Positions 50,479 through 59,586 of a stretch of DNA of 64,000 nt are shown here, piece by piece. The translations under genes were made by a program, and so were the position numbers. The notes under the pieces were generated by a model that was not told the DNA's origin, ran no database searches, and saw only the letters and a program-made list of their open reading frames with translations. Position 1 is the first letter of the stretch. Every line of letters starts with the position of its first letter. The stretch is from Dyella dinghuensis (GTDB taxonomy: Bacteria; Pseudomonadota; Gammaproteobacteria; Xanthomonadales; Rhodanobacteraceae): assembly GCF_003977615.1 (NCBI RefSeq), contig NZ_RYZR01000008.1, forward strand, positions 186,001-250,000, written 5' to 3'.

Positions 50479-51633
50479 ATGCCGATGAAGATGTGGATGC
50501 GCGGGCTGATGTTGCTCGCGCTCGTTTGCTTGACAGCCTGTCATCGCGGGATGGACCCGGTGACGTTTCACGACGATGGCTATCCGCCGAAGCTGGGCGA
50601 CTGGCACGTGGTCGAGGCGCGTGACGGCACCTTGCAGTTGAATAACGGCGTGGTGCCTTACGAACTCAACACACCGTTGTTTACCGACTACGCGCACAAG
50701 CTGCGCACGATCTGGATGCCCAAGGGTGTCTCGGCGAAGTACAACCCGACAGAGACATTCGATTTCCCGGTCGGCACGATTATCAGCAAGACGTTCTTCT
50801 ATCCGTTGCCAAAAGGCGAGGCGCGCAATGCCACCGATGTGGCGCGCACATACGACACCAGTCGTGATTTCGCCGGACAGGGATTGAATCTCAATAACGT
50901 GCATCTGGTCGAAACGCGTTTGCTCGTTCGCCGCAAAGAAGGCTGGGTCGCGATTCCTTATGTGTGGAATGCCGACCAGACCGAGGCGATACTTGCCCGC
51001 ACGGGAGACGTTCAAGCGCTGACACTAGTCAGCGATAACGGCCAACGCGAGAACTTCAATTACGTTGTGCCCGATCAAAGCCAGTGCGTCAGCTGTCATG
51101 CCCACGACTGGACGACGCGCGCATTGCAACCGATAGGTCCCAAGGCGCGCCATCTGAATCGCGATTATCACTATCCCGATGGCGACGAAAACGAGCTGAC
51201 ATACCTCACACAGGTGGGCTACCTCACCGGCGCGCCGGCGCCCACGGATGCACCGCGCAACGCCAACTGGATGGACCAGAAAGCACCGCTCGACGCCCGC
51301 GCACGCGCTTACCTCGATATCAACTGCGGCCATTGCCACAATCCGAAAGGCGCGGCGAATACGACGGGGCTGACGCTGGATATCAACACGCCCGAAGATC
51401 GCCACATCGGCTTCTGCAAACCACCGACCGCTGCCGGCCAGGGCACTGGCGATCACATGTTCGACATCGTGCCGGGACACCCGGACGATTCGATTCTGCC
51501 TTACCGGCTTAGCTCTACCGAACCGGGCACGATGATGCCCGAGATCGGACGCAGCACCGTGCACCAGGAAGGTGTTGCGTTGATCAAGGCATGGATTGCG
51601 GCGCAGCCGGGAGACTGCGTGGTACTTCATTAA
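50479..51633 (+). CDS. Di-haem c-type cytochrome lipoprotein (SO2930-like)
   Basis: A 384-residue exported protein with lipobox LTAC (Cys21). Two covalent haem motifs are clear: CVSCH (near residue 210) and CGHCH (near residue 285), each followed by plausible Met or His ligands (PGTMMPEIG near the end). The domain FKxL-like segment VPYELNTPLFTDYAHKLRTIWMPKG resembles the uncharacterised family that neighbours the beta-helix protein. It would pass electrons in the periplasm or at the outer membrane. ATG 50479 is used; two upstream or downstream in-frame starts exist. It lies 10 bases after the beta-helix gene. Confidence 0.85.
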   Translation: MPMKMWMRGLMLLALVCLTACHRGMDPVTFHDDGYPPKLGDWHVVEARDGTLQLNNGVVPYELNTPLFTDYAHKLRTIWMPKGVSAKYNPTETFDFPVGTIISKTFFYPLPKGEARNATDVARTYDTSRDFAGQGLNLNNVHLVETRLLVRRKEGWVAIPYVWNADQTEAILARTGDVQALTLVSDNGQRENFNYVVPDQSQCVSCHAHDWTTRALQPIGPKARHLNRDYHYPDGDENELTYLTQVGYLTGAPAPTDAPRNANWMDQKAPLDARARAYLDINCGHCHNPKGAANTTGLTLDINTPEDRHIGFCKPPTAAGQGTGDHMFDIVPGHPDDSILPYRLSSTEPGTMMPEIGRSTVHQEGVALIKAWIAAQPGDCVVLH

Positions 51634-51695
51634 AAACCAGGGGACGCAGCGGTTGAAACAAAACCGCGCGATTGACGACCGAGGGGAGACATTGC

Positions 51696-54161
51696 ATGAC
51701 CATGCGCCAACAACCGCTGCCTGCCTACATACGCCACCTGTTGCTGGGTGGCGTTGCCATGTTGATGTGGGCGCCGATGCCGGCTCTCGCCGATACACCG
51801 GCGCAAAGCACAACCAACAACGGCAATGCGCAGAACGCACCCGATGCGAGCAAGGCCAAGCAGCTGGGCAACATCACGGTGACGGCGCAGAGCCGCACGC
51901 AGCAGATGGAACAGGTGCCGATTCCGCTGCAGATCATTACGGCGGCGCAGATCGACACGCAGGCTGCTACCGATCTCAGCAAGATCTCCCTGTTCGTCCC
52001 TGGCCTGGTGGTGGATGGCTCGCAACCAACGCAACCGAACTATTCGCTGCGCGGTATCACGACCAGCGACTTCGGCATCGGTACCGAATCGGCGGTGGGT
52101 GTGTATGTGGACGGCGTTTACGCTGCGCGCACCGGTGGCGCATTGCTGGCCTTCAACGACATCGATCGCATCGAAGTGCTGAAAGGCCCGCAAGGCACGC
52201 TGTTTGGTCGCAATGCTGCAGGTGGCGCCATTTCGATTGTCACGAAAGAACCCACCGACAAGTTCGAAGGCAAAGTCGTCGTGCGCTTCGGCAACGAAGG
52301 CGAGAAGTACACCAATGCGCTGCTGAACATTCCGATCAACAAGGACATGGCACTGCGCATCAGCGTGGTGGACAACCAGAGCGACGGCTGGATCAAGGAT
52401 CAGGCCAATGGCCAGCATTACGGCAAGAACGATGACTGGGGTAGCCGCATGGTCTACCGCTGGAACATCACGCCCGACACGCGCCTGCTGTGGTCGTTCG
52501 ATCACGAGCGGCTGAATCAGCCGCCGCGCCCGGCTTTCGGCTTGGTTGCGCTGTCCAACGATACGAACGAGCGCCCACCGTTTCCGCCGAACCCGCAGAC
52601 GTATATCAATCCGCTGAACTCGCCGCTGTACAACGATGCGATCACCGCCGACGAACGCCGCGAGTTCAACGACTCGACGCTGATCATCGATCATTCGTTC
52701 TCCTGGGGAAGCTTCACGTCGACGACGGCGTGGCGGTACTTCAACACCTATAACGACGAAGACGACGATGGCACCAATCACATCGTCTCGTATCTCGACA
52801 CCGCCAACATCGAGCACAACAACAGTTACTACCAGGAATTCAAACTGTCGGGCGACAACGACCTGATGGACTGGGTGTCGGGCGTGAGCTTCTATTCCGA
52901 GCAGGCGCGTCAGACGAGTCAGGTTAATACCAACACCAGCAGCCTCGATACGCTTGCGCAAAATGTAGATGGACTCGGCCTGCCGCTAACGGAAATTACC
53001 GAAGGGTTGCAGGCACAAGGGCTGCCCTTCAGCCTGCTTAATGATCCATGGCGCGAACAGATCAGCAACGACGGCAACTTCAAGGCGTATGCCGCATTCG
53101 GTGACGTGATCTGGCACCTGAACGAACAATGGGACCTGACCACGGGCCTGCGCTACACCGAGGATCAGAAGCAATTCACGTGGTACACGCCGCCGCGCAC
53201 GGCAGCGGCGTTCGATCAAACCATCGCCGAGCTGATGGCCACTGGCATCTACGGCATGTTGCCGCCTGATGCACAGGGAGCGCTGCAGGCATTCGGCGGC
53301 AATATCATTTTTCCCAACGCTGTCGGCCAGTGGGTGCAGGCGAAAAACAGCTGGCACGACTTCAGCCCGCGCGCAGTGCTGAGCTACAAAGCCACGCCGA
53401 ACGTCATGGGCTATCTGTCGGTCACCAAGGGCTACAAGGCCGGCGGTTACAACAGCCTGCAAGTCGGTTCGTTGTACGCGCCGGAAAAAGTTTGGAACTA
53501 CGAAACCGGCATCAAGATGGTGGTGCCCGATTACAACCTGCTGTTCAACGCATCGGCGTACTACTACCGCTATTCGAATCTGCAATCGTCGGTGCTCAAT
53601 CCGAACTCGTCGGGTTCCGGCGTGCCGTTCTATACGGTGATGACGAGCGACCAGCATGCGCACGGTCTTGAAACCGAAGTGCAGTGGCAGCCGGCCGATG
53701 CGCTGCGCTTGAATTTCACCAGCGCCTATATCGACAGCACGTATATCGAGGGCATTTCCACGTCCGGTGCCAATCTCGCGGGCGAGCCCACCGGCGAACC
53801 GTTCTTCTCGGCGACCGCAGGTCTCGATTACACCTGGCACGAGGTCTACAACGGCGATCTGGAATTCAACATGCAGTACGCGTACCGCGGCCCCACGCGC
53901 TGCAATGCGGATTCGGGTTTCCAGGGCACCTGTCTCACCACGCCGCTGTTCAGCGTTGGCACCTCGTCGAACCGTACGGACGCACGCCTTGACTGGCATA
54001 CCCCGGACGAGCGTTGGGGCGTAGGCTTGTACGTGAACAATATGTTCAACAAGCGCTACGTGGTGAGTATCGGCAACGACAGCACCAACGATTTCGGCAC
54101 ACCGTATGCGGTCGTGACGCCACCACGCGTGTATGGTGTGGAACTACGGACCAAATTCTGA
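51696..54161 (+). CDS. TonB-dependent receptor of the beta-helix/cytochrome cluster
   Basis: An 821-residue outer-membrane receptor. It has a signal peptide (about 1-33, APMPALA), the TonB-box-like region NITVTAQSRTQQMEQVPI, a plug domain (about 65-175: LRGITTSDFGIGTESAVGVYVDGVYAARTGG, IEVLKGPQGTLFGRNAAGGAISIVTKEP), and a barrel ending VYGVELRTKF. The form resembles receptors for large organic compounds rather than siderophores. GGGGAG precedes ATG 51696. It lies 62 bases after the di-haem gene and 6 before the aldehyde dehydrogenase gene, so the four genes probably form one operon. Confidence 0.9.
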   Translation: MTMRQQPLPAYIRHLLLGGVAMLMWAPMPALADTPAQSTTNNGNAQNAPDASKAKQLGNITVTAQSRTQQMEQVPIPLQIITAAQIDTQAATDLSKISLFVPGLVVDGSQPTQPNYSLRGITTSDFGIGTESAVGVYVDGVYAARTGGALLAFNDIDRIEVLKGPQGTLFGRNAAGGAISIVTKEPTDKFEGKVVVRFGNEGEKYTNALLNIPINKDMALRISVVDNQSDGWIKDQANGQHYGKNDDWGSRMVYRWNITPDTRLLWSFDHERLNQPPRPAFGLVALSNDTNERPPFPPNPQTYINPLNSPLYNDAITADERREFNDSTLIIDHSFSWGSFTSTTAWRYFNTYNDEDDDGTNHIVSYLDTANIEHNNSYYQEFKLSGDNDLMDWVSGVSFYSEQARQTSQVNTNTSSLDTLAQNVDGLGLPLTEITEGLQAQGLPFSLLNDPWREQISNDGNFKAYAAFGDVIWHLNEQWDLTTGLRYTEDQKQFTWYTPPRTAAAFDQTIAELMATGIYGMLPPDAQGALQAFGGNIIFPNAVGQWVQAKNSWHDFSPRAVLSYKATPNVMGYLSVTKGYKAGGYNSLQVGSLYAPEKVWNYETGIKMVVPDYNLLFNASAYYYRYSNLQSSVLNPNSSGSGVPFYTVMTSDQHAHGLETEVQWQPADALRLNFTSAYIDSTYIEGISTSGANLAGEPTGEPFFSATAGLDYTWHEVYNGDLEFNMQYAYRGPTRCNADSGFQGTCLTTPLFSVGTSSNRTDARLDWHTPDERWGVGLYVNNMFNKRYVVSIGNDSTNDFGTPYAVVTPPRVYGVELRTKF

Positions 54162-54167
54162 GCCGCC

Positions 54168-55583
54168 ATGAACCTGCCCGATCGCCCTGATCTGTCTCTC
54201 GAACTGCAGCGATTGCGCGCCGCGCAGTCGCGCGATCCGCTACCCGGCTGGGTGACGCGTGCGCGACGTCTGCATGCCCTTGAAGCGCTGGTACGCGATC
54301 ACCGCAAGGAGATCGCCGATGCGATCAATGCCGACTTCGGTTGTCGCCCTGCTGAAGAAACCGACATGCTGGAAGTGTTTCCCAGCCTGTCGGCGGTTCG
54401 TCACGCGCTTCGCCATGGCAAGCGCTGGATGAGACCGCAGCGTGGCCTGGCCGACATCGCGTTTCTGCCAGGGCGCACCGAAATGCTGCCGCAGCCGCTG
54501 GGTGTCGTGGGCATCATCGTGCCGTGGAATTACCCGCTGTTTCTCGCCGTGGGTCCGATGGTGGATGCGCTTGCTGCTGGCAATCGCGTGATGGTCAAGA
54601 TGAGCGAGTACACGCCACGGTTCTCGCAGCTGTTCGCCGAACTTGTCGCTCGTCACTTCCAGCCGGATGAAGTGTTGGTGGTCAATGGCGACGCTTCCGT
54701 CGGTCAGGCCTTTGCCGGTTTGCCGTTCGATCATTTGCTGTTTACGGGCTCGACGGCGGTTGGGCATCACGTCATGCGTTCGGCCGCTGCACATCTCACA
54801 CCGGTGACGCTGGAACTGGGCGGCAAATCGCCGGCCATCATCGGCCCTGGCGCGCGCTTCGGTCATGCGGTGGAACGCATTGTGTTCGGCAAGATGGTCA
54901 ACGCCGGCCAGACCTGCATCGCACCGGATTATGTGTTGGTGCCGCGTGCGGATGTCGCACGCTTCACCACGGCCGCGCGCGAAGCGATGGCGCGGTTGTA
55001 TCCGGATCTGGCGAATAACAAACAATATGCGAGCGTCGCCACCGAGCGGCACTACCAACGACTGACCGGCATGCGCGACAACGCTGTCGCCGCGGGTGCG
55101 CGCGCCGAACCGCTCAGCGACACGGCTGACCGGCCCGCGCAACGCTTGCTGACACCGGTCATGCTTACCGATGTGCCCGACAACTTGCCGGTGATGCAGG
55201 AAGAGATTTTCGGTCCCCTGCTACCGATTGTTGCGTACAACAGCTTTGACGATGCGATCGATTACGTCGTCAATCGCCCTCGCCCACTCGCGCTGTATCT
55301 CTTCGAGGAAGACCAGGCGCGCATCGACGACGTGCTGACGCGCACGCATGCCGGCGGCGTGACACTCAACGACACGCTCTATCACATCGCCCAGCATGGC
55401 CTGCCGTTTGGCGGCGTAGGGCCGTCCGGCATGGGCGGGTATCACGGCGAAGCGGGTTTTCGCACGTTCTCGCACATGAAACCGGTATTCCGGCAGGCAC
55501 GGTTAAATGGCACGGGCTTGCTCAATCCACCATACGGCAAACGCTTCAAGCAGATGGTGGAAATACTGCTGCGCAGAGGTTGA
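54168..55583 (+). CDS. Coniferyl-aldehyde-type aldehyde dehydrogenase
   Basis: A 471-residue NAD(P)-dependent aldehyde dehydrogenase. VVGIIVPWNYPLFLAVGPM, VTLELGGKSPAII with the general-base Glu, NAGQTCIAPDYVLVP with the catalytic Cys, and EEIFGPLLPIV are present. The short length, the early VRDHRKEIADAINADFGCRP segment and the C-terminal GFRTFSHMKPVFRQARLNG match the class that contains coniferyl aldehyde dehydrogenase and fatty aldehyde dehydrogenases. It would oxidise an aldehyde made by, or imported through, the cluster. It starts 6 bases after the TonB receptor stop. Confidence 0.9.
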   Translation: MNLPDRPDLSLELQRLRAAQSRDPLPGWVTRARRLHALEALVRDHRKEIADAINADFGCRPAEETDMLEVFPSLSAVRHALRHGKRWMRPQRGLADIAFLPGRTEMLPQPLGVVGIIVPWNYPLFLAVGPMVDALAAGNRVMVKMSEYTPRFSQLFAELVARHFQPDEVLVVNGDASVGQAFAGLPFDHLLFTGSTAVGHHVMRSAAAHLTPVTLELGGKSPAIIGPGARFGHAVERIVFGKMVNAGQTCIAPDYVLVPRADVARFTTAAREAMARLYPDLANNKQYASVATERHYQRLTGMRDNAVAAGARAEPLSDTADRPAQRLLTPVMLTDVPDNLPVMQEEIFGPLLPIVAYNSFDDAIDYVVNRPRPLALYLFEEDQARIDDVLTRTHAGGVTLNDTLYHIAQHGLPFGGVGPSGMGGYHGEAGFRTFSHMKPVFRQARLNGTGLLNPPYGKRFKQMVEILLRRG

Positions 55584-55619
55584 CGGAGAAACCTCTCGCT
55601 AAGCAGAAGTGATCTGTGA

Positions 55620-56264
55620 TTAGCGAGCCGGCTCGTTACTACTGTCGGCCCTGCGCAGGCCGATGGCGAGCAGCAATAAATCTTGTCCGTTTCTCGCCGC
55701 ACCCGTGTCTCGCCCAAAGATCGATCCAATATGATCGACATGCACACGCACGTGCCATTGACCATCGGCGACAAGCGATCGAGGCACCCGCACCTCAATG
55801 GGTTCGCGCGCATCGGCACCACCGCGCTGCCATGATCCCAGCGATGTACCGTTGATCGACACTTCGATCGTGTTGCGCGGCACCGCTTGCGTGGTGAGCA
55901 CGAGCGCGTCCAGCCGCAGCAGCATGTCGGTGTCGGGCCGACCCGTCACAAATACAATCCAACCGTCCTGGGTGAGCAATCGCACACCCGGGTAAGAAGG
56001 AGCAGCGAGCCAACCACTACCAAGGCGTGCATTGTCCGGACTGTTTTGCCCGAACTGCCACGTGATCGGCGACGTTGCCGGGTGCGTCTCGCCAAACGCC
56101 ATCGCCCTGCCGTTGCGTTGAACCACGAGAAAGTTCTGGCTGTGCGCAGAAAAAAACAGATAGGCAGCGATGTAGCCCACGCCAAGCGCCAGCAGCGCTG
56201 CGAATGACGTCCAACGCCGCGCAGCCGAAGGCTTCACAGCGCGATGATCGATCCCAGTGCCCAT
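55620..56264 (-). CDS. Accessory membrane protein next to the PIG-V-like gene
   Basis: A 214-residue protein with a short cytoplasmic N-terminus, one membrane anchor (about 18-40, FAALLALGVGYIAAYLFFS) and a periplasmic beta-rich domain (about 50-200: GWLAAPSYPGVRLLTQDGWIVFVTG, IEVSINGTSLGSWQRG, EVRVPRSLVADGQWHVRVHVDHIGS). ATG 56264 overlaps the end of the upstream glycosyltransferase gene by 31 bases, so they are coupled. No family is recognised. The beta-sandwich look suggests carbohydrate binding, which is inference. Confidence 0.6.
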   Translation of the reverse strand: MGTGIDHRAVKPSAARRWTSFAALLALGVGYIAAYLFFSAHSQNFLVVQRNGRAMAFGETHPATSPITWQFGQNSPDNARLGSGWLAAPSYPGVRLLTQDGWIVFVTGRPDTDMLLRLDALVLTTQAVPRNTIEVSINGTSLGSWQRGGADAREPIEVRVPRSLVADGQWHVRVHVDHIGSIFGRDTGAARNGQDLLLLAIGLRRADSSNEPAR

Positions 56265-57394
56265 GCGCAAGCTATCACTCCGCTGATCATGCCCAACAAC
56301 GCGCACAGCAGCGTTGCCCCCATAGGTCGAACCGCGACCGAACGTGCCACGGCGATCCAGATCGGAAACAGGATCATCCAGTAACGGAATAGCGACACCA
56401 CACCTTGACCACACCAGATAAGCAGAATGCTCGCGATACAGAATGCGAATTCCGCATACATTCCATACTGCAGCAGCAACAAAGAACACAGCGCAACGCT
56501 AATACTGATGGCGGCACACAACGCTAGCACGCTGCCACTGTGCAACTGCTCGAGCAAATTTTCCCATGGCGGGACGAAGGCCCAACCCCATCCGATCGAT
56601 TCGGTCGATTCATGCGCAAACGCGTCGCCCGTCGCTACATAGCAGTAGGTCAGGAAGAGAAACATACCTAGCGGCGCGAGCACGATGGGAACGAACTTCT
56701 CCGGCATGCGCCATGGGGCAAGCACCGCACGCAGACCGTGCTGCTGCACCAGCAATACGCCGGCAAAGACGATGAAGAGAATGCCATTGGGTCTTACCGC
56801 TGTTAACAGCGCGGCGGCGATACCGGCAACGAGATACTGCTCGCGCCGAAAGTGATACATCGCCGCAGCCATCAGCAACAGGAAGATGCTCTCGCTGAGT
56901 GGCGCACTAAAGACGATGCTTTGCGGAAACACGCACAACATGCATGCGGTCAGCAATCCTACCGAGCGATTGAGCCCGAGCTCGCGCACATACAGGTACA
57001 CATAGAAGAGCGCAGCCAAAAAACACAGGTTTGATACGAGTATGCCTGCGTGCAGCACATCGCCGCCCATCAGCGGCGTGAAGAAGCGAACGATGAGCGG
57101 GTACAGCGGATAGAACCCGAATGTCGTTTCACCGGGTGCGTGCCCGTAGGCGAGTCCCGGCTCGTAGGTCGAGTAACCATGCTGAGCGATGCCCAGGTAC
57201 CACTCGCAGTCCCATCGGCACAGCATGGGCGCCAATGAACTGTTCGCCCCATGCGCTCCGGAAAGCTGGAGAGTCATCGAGGCAAGTACCAGCAGCACGA
57301 GCCGCGACGCCAGAAACATCGCCACCAACGGGACTAGAACGTCGCGGATTTGATGACGTACGGAATCGTTCTGGGGCATCACATACGCCGTCAT
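56234..57394 (-). CDS. PIG-V-like membrane mannosyltransferase
   Basis: A 386-residue polytopic membrane protein with about ten hydrophobic segments. The periplasmic catalytic motif CRWDCEWYLGIAQHGY (Asp-Trp pattern) resembles the WDS..Y..IA..GY signature of the PIG-V/GPI mannosyltransferase II family. GETTFGFYPLYPLIVRFF and PNGILFIVFAGVLL follow as in bacterial homologues. It would transfer a sugar from a lipid-linked donor outside the membrane. ATG 57394 is preferred over 57403 because CCGGATG gives better spacing. It is coupled to the following accessory gene. Acceptor unknown. Confidence 0.78.
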   Translation of the reverse strand: MTAYVMPQNDSVRHQIRDVLVPLVAMFLASRLVLLVLASMTLQLSGAHGANSSLAPMLCRWDCEWYLGIAQHGYSTYEPGLAYGHAPGETTFGFYPLYPLIVRFFTPLMGGDVLHAGILVSNLCFLAALFYVYLYVRELGLNRSVGLLTACMLCVFPQSIVFSAPLSESIFLLLMAAAMYHFRREQYLVAGIAAALLTAVRPNGILFIVFAGVLLVQQHGLRAVLAPWRMPEKFVPIVLAPLGMFLFLTYCYVATGDAFAHESTESIGWGWAFVPPWENLLEQLHSGSVLALCAAISISVALCSLLLLQYGMYAEFAFCIASILLIWCGQGVVSLFRYWMILFPIWIAVARSVAVRPMGATLLCALLGMISGVIACAWALGSIIAL

Positions 57395-57504
57395 GGTTGG
57401 CATCCGGAAGTCGGTTTATATCAGAACGACCACACCCCGGTAGCGGTGCAAGGAATAACGACCGCGCATATGTGATGCATGCCGGCGTTTTTCGTAGCCA
57501 AATA

Positions 57505-57534
57505 AAAACCTCCCCGCCGAAGCGGGGAGGTTTT
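57505..57534. terminator. Bidirectional terminator after fadL
   Basis: A strong hairpin AAAACCTCCCCGC-CGAA-GCGGGGAGGTTTT (57505-57517 with 57522-57534) with A/T flanks on both sides. It ends fadL transcription 15 bases after its stop. Confidence 0.9.
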
Positions 57535-57548
57535 CAAACGTGGAACGC

Positions 57549-58988
57549 TTAGAATTTATAGACCGCCGACAGCGCGAACAGGTTGCCGTAGTCGTCGTAG
57601 GTGCCGGTCAGCGTGTCTTCCGTGGCACTTACGTCGTTGGAGATCACTGCACGGTTCACGAAAATGTGTGCATACGATGCGTTGATCGAGAAGTGCTCGG
57701 TCGCCTTGTAGCCGATACCGAACGAGAGCAGCTTGCGGGTTTCATCCGGCACGCGTGCATCGCGGGTGGGAGACGAGGTTGGCGTCGTGTCGAAACCGAT
57801 ACCGCCGCGCAGCGTCAGCTGATCGGTCAGGTAGTACTCGCCACCGAACGAGGTGTACCACGAGTTGTGCCAATTGAACGCCTGCGTGGTCGCGGGCTGT
57901 GCCGGGTTGGCGTAGTTCACCGTCAGGTTCTTGAAGACGTCCCATTCGGTGTAGTCAACGTCCGCGCCGAAACCGAACTTGTCTTCCTGATGCCAGTAGC
58001 TGATGGCAGCGGTGGCGGGGGTCGTGAAATCCGCCGTACCCTGGGTGTTCTGGAACAGCGAACTCTGACCCGTTGAAGCGAGCAGGTAAGCGAAGTTGGC
58101 GGGAATGGTGAAATCGGCCGAGCCGGTCAGGCGATGGCTGATCTTGGAGTGATAGTTGAAGTCGATGCGATCCTGCGAATCGATCGTCCACAGTGCACCC
58201 AGCTGGTAGCCCCACGCCCAGGAACTGCCCTGGATGTGCGCATAACCGTCGCTGCCCGGCGGAACGATCGGGTAGATCTGGGAAGTCAGCGTCGGCGCCA
58301 AGGCCTTCAGCAGCGCCGGCGTGAGCGGCACGCCCAATTGCCCGGCAGCTTGCTGGGCACCGGCGAGCACGGCGGCGCTGGAGGTGTTGATGGCGTTGGT
58401 CAGTGTGGCGCTGGTGCGCTGCGCGATGGCGCTGCCACCAATGGCCAGGTTGTCGGTGACGTTGTACGAAGCCGAGAGCGTGCCATCCAGCGATTCGAAC
58501 TTCGATTCGATCGCGTTGTAACGGCCCACCCAGTCATTGTCGTACTGTGTCTTGAAGCCGAACGGCACGGAGAAGCCCGCACCGACGTGCCACTTGTCGT
58601 TGACCTGGGTCTCGAAGAAGAACGCGGGCACCGGCATGGTGGTACCGGCGTTGCCGCCGTTGCCGCCGCTGATCGGCTGGCCCAGCACGTCATGCGCGCT
58701 GCCGTTGAAGGTCGCGCCGAAGTTGATGGCGGTGACGTCCGCTTCGAAATATGTACCCTGCAGCAGGCTCATGGCTGCCGGGGCGTTGGCCACCACGGCA
58801 ACGTCGCCGCCGGCGGCATCGGAACCTGCGTAAGCGCGGCCCATGGCCTGTGCGTCGTCTTCCTTCAGCTGGAAGGCGCTGGCGTGGGCGGTTTGCGGAG
58901 TAACTAGCGCGCTAGCGATGGCCAGACCGAGTCCAGCCAATGCGAGCGGACGGGCACCCCTGAAGGTGTTGCGGAAGAATGTATGCAT
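57549..58988 (-). CDS. fadL: FadL/TodX-type outer-membrane transporter
   Basis: A 479-residue outer-membrane protein that admits long-chain fatty acids or other hydrophobic compounds. It has a signal peptide (about 1-36, TAHASA). The mature N-terminus AFQLKEDDAQAMGRAYAGSDAAGGDVAVVANAPAAMSLL is the FadL hatch signature (NPA replaced by NAP). VPFGFKTQYDNDWVGRY follows, and the C-terminal strand is NLFALSAVYKF. CAGGAG precedes ATG 58988. It is divergent from ycgL. A hydrophobic-substrate porin fits with the TonB/ALDH cluster 2 kb away, but a shared pathway is not shown. Confidence 0.92.
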   Translation of the reverse strand: MHTFFRNTFRGARPLALAGLGLAIASALVTPQTAHASAFQLKEDDAQAMGRAYAGSDAAGGDVAVVANAPAAMSLLQGTYFEADVTAINFGATFNGSAHDVLGQPISGGNGGNAGTTMPVPAFFFETQVNDKWHVGAGFSVPFGFKTQYDNDWVGRYNAIESKFESLDGTLSASYNVTDNLAIGGSAIAQRTSATLTNAINTSSAAVLAGAQQAAGQLGVPLTPALLKALAPTLTSQIYPIVPPGSDGYAHIQGSSWAWGYQLGALWTIDSQDRIDFNYHSKISHRLTGSADFTIPANFAYLLASTGQSSLFQNTQGTADFTTPATAAISYWHQEDKFGFGADVDYTEWDVFKNLTVNYANPAQPATTQAFNWHNSWYTSFGGEYYLTDQLTLRGGIGFDTTPTSSPTRDARVPDETRKLLSFGIGYKATEHFSINASYAHIFVNRAVISNDVSATEDTLTGTYDDYGNLFALSAVYKF

Positions 58989-59235
58989 CGGTTGCTCCTG
59001 CTTTTTTGTTGACAGCTCGGGTCGTAGCCGGGGCAGCCTTCCGCCAGAATTTCATACGCGCGTTTGATACCCCAGGCGGGCACTGTGCCGACTCGGGTCG
59101 GGCCATGCAAGTGCGGTCGCAGCAATAGACACGCAGTACACGTGGATCGGGGCTTAACAGCGCAGCAAAATCCACGGGCGACGCTGGCTGCCGGTGCTGT
59201 TAACCTTCGAAATTACAGGTTACCCGGACACCCTC

Positions 59236-59520
59236 ATGCACTGTTTTGTCTACGCCAGCCAGCGCAAGGCCGACACCTACCTGTGGCTAGCCAAGCGGGA
59301 CAACTTCGAGCTACTTCCCTCCACGCTGGTGATGCTGCTGGGCGACCTTCGCTTCGTGCTCGAAGTGGAACTGGACCCAGGGCGGAGTCTTCCTCGCGAG
59401 AATGTCGAAGCGGTACTCGAAAATCTTCGCGCGCAAGGATGGCATCTGCAGCTGCCTGCGCAAGAGACGGTCGCTGTTGCAGGCGAACCGACATCCATGC
59501 CCACACGCCAGGACGAATAG
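59236..59520 (+). CDS. YcgL domain protein
   Basis: A 94-residue cytoplasmic protein with the YcgL fold: MHCFVYASQRKADTYLWLAKRDNFELLPSTLVMLLGDLRFVLEVEL, then VLENLRAQGWHLQLP. YcgL proteins are conserved in gammaproteobacteria with no firm biochemical role. ATG 59236 matches the family start; longer in-frame codons upstream are less likely. The ankyrin gene follows 66 bases later. Confidence 0.85.
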   Translation: MHCFVYASQRKADTYLWLAKRDNFELLPSTLVMLLGDLRFVLEVELDPGRSLPRENVEAVLENLRAQGWHLQLPAQETVAVAGEPTSMPTRQDE

Positions 59521-59586
59521 GCGATGACGAACGCTTGTTAACAAGTGATTACCGTCTAACGCGCTTCGGGTTTCTATACTGCTGAC

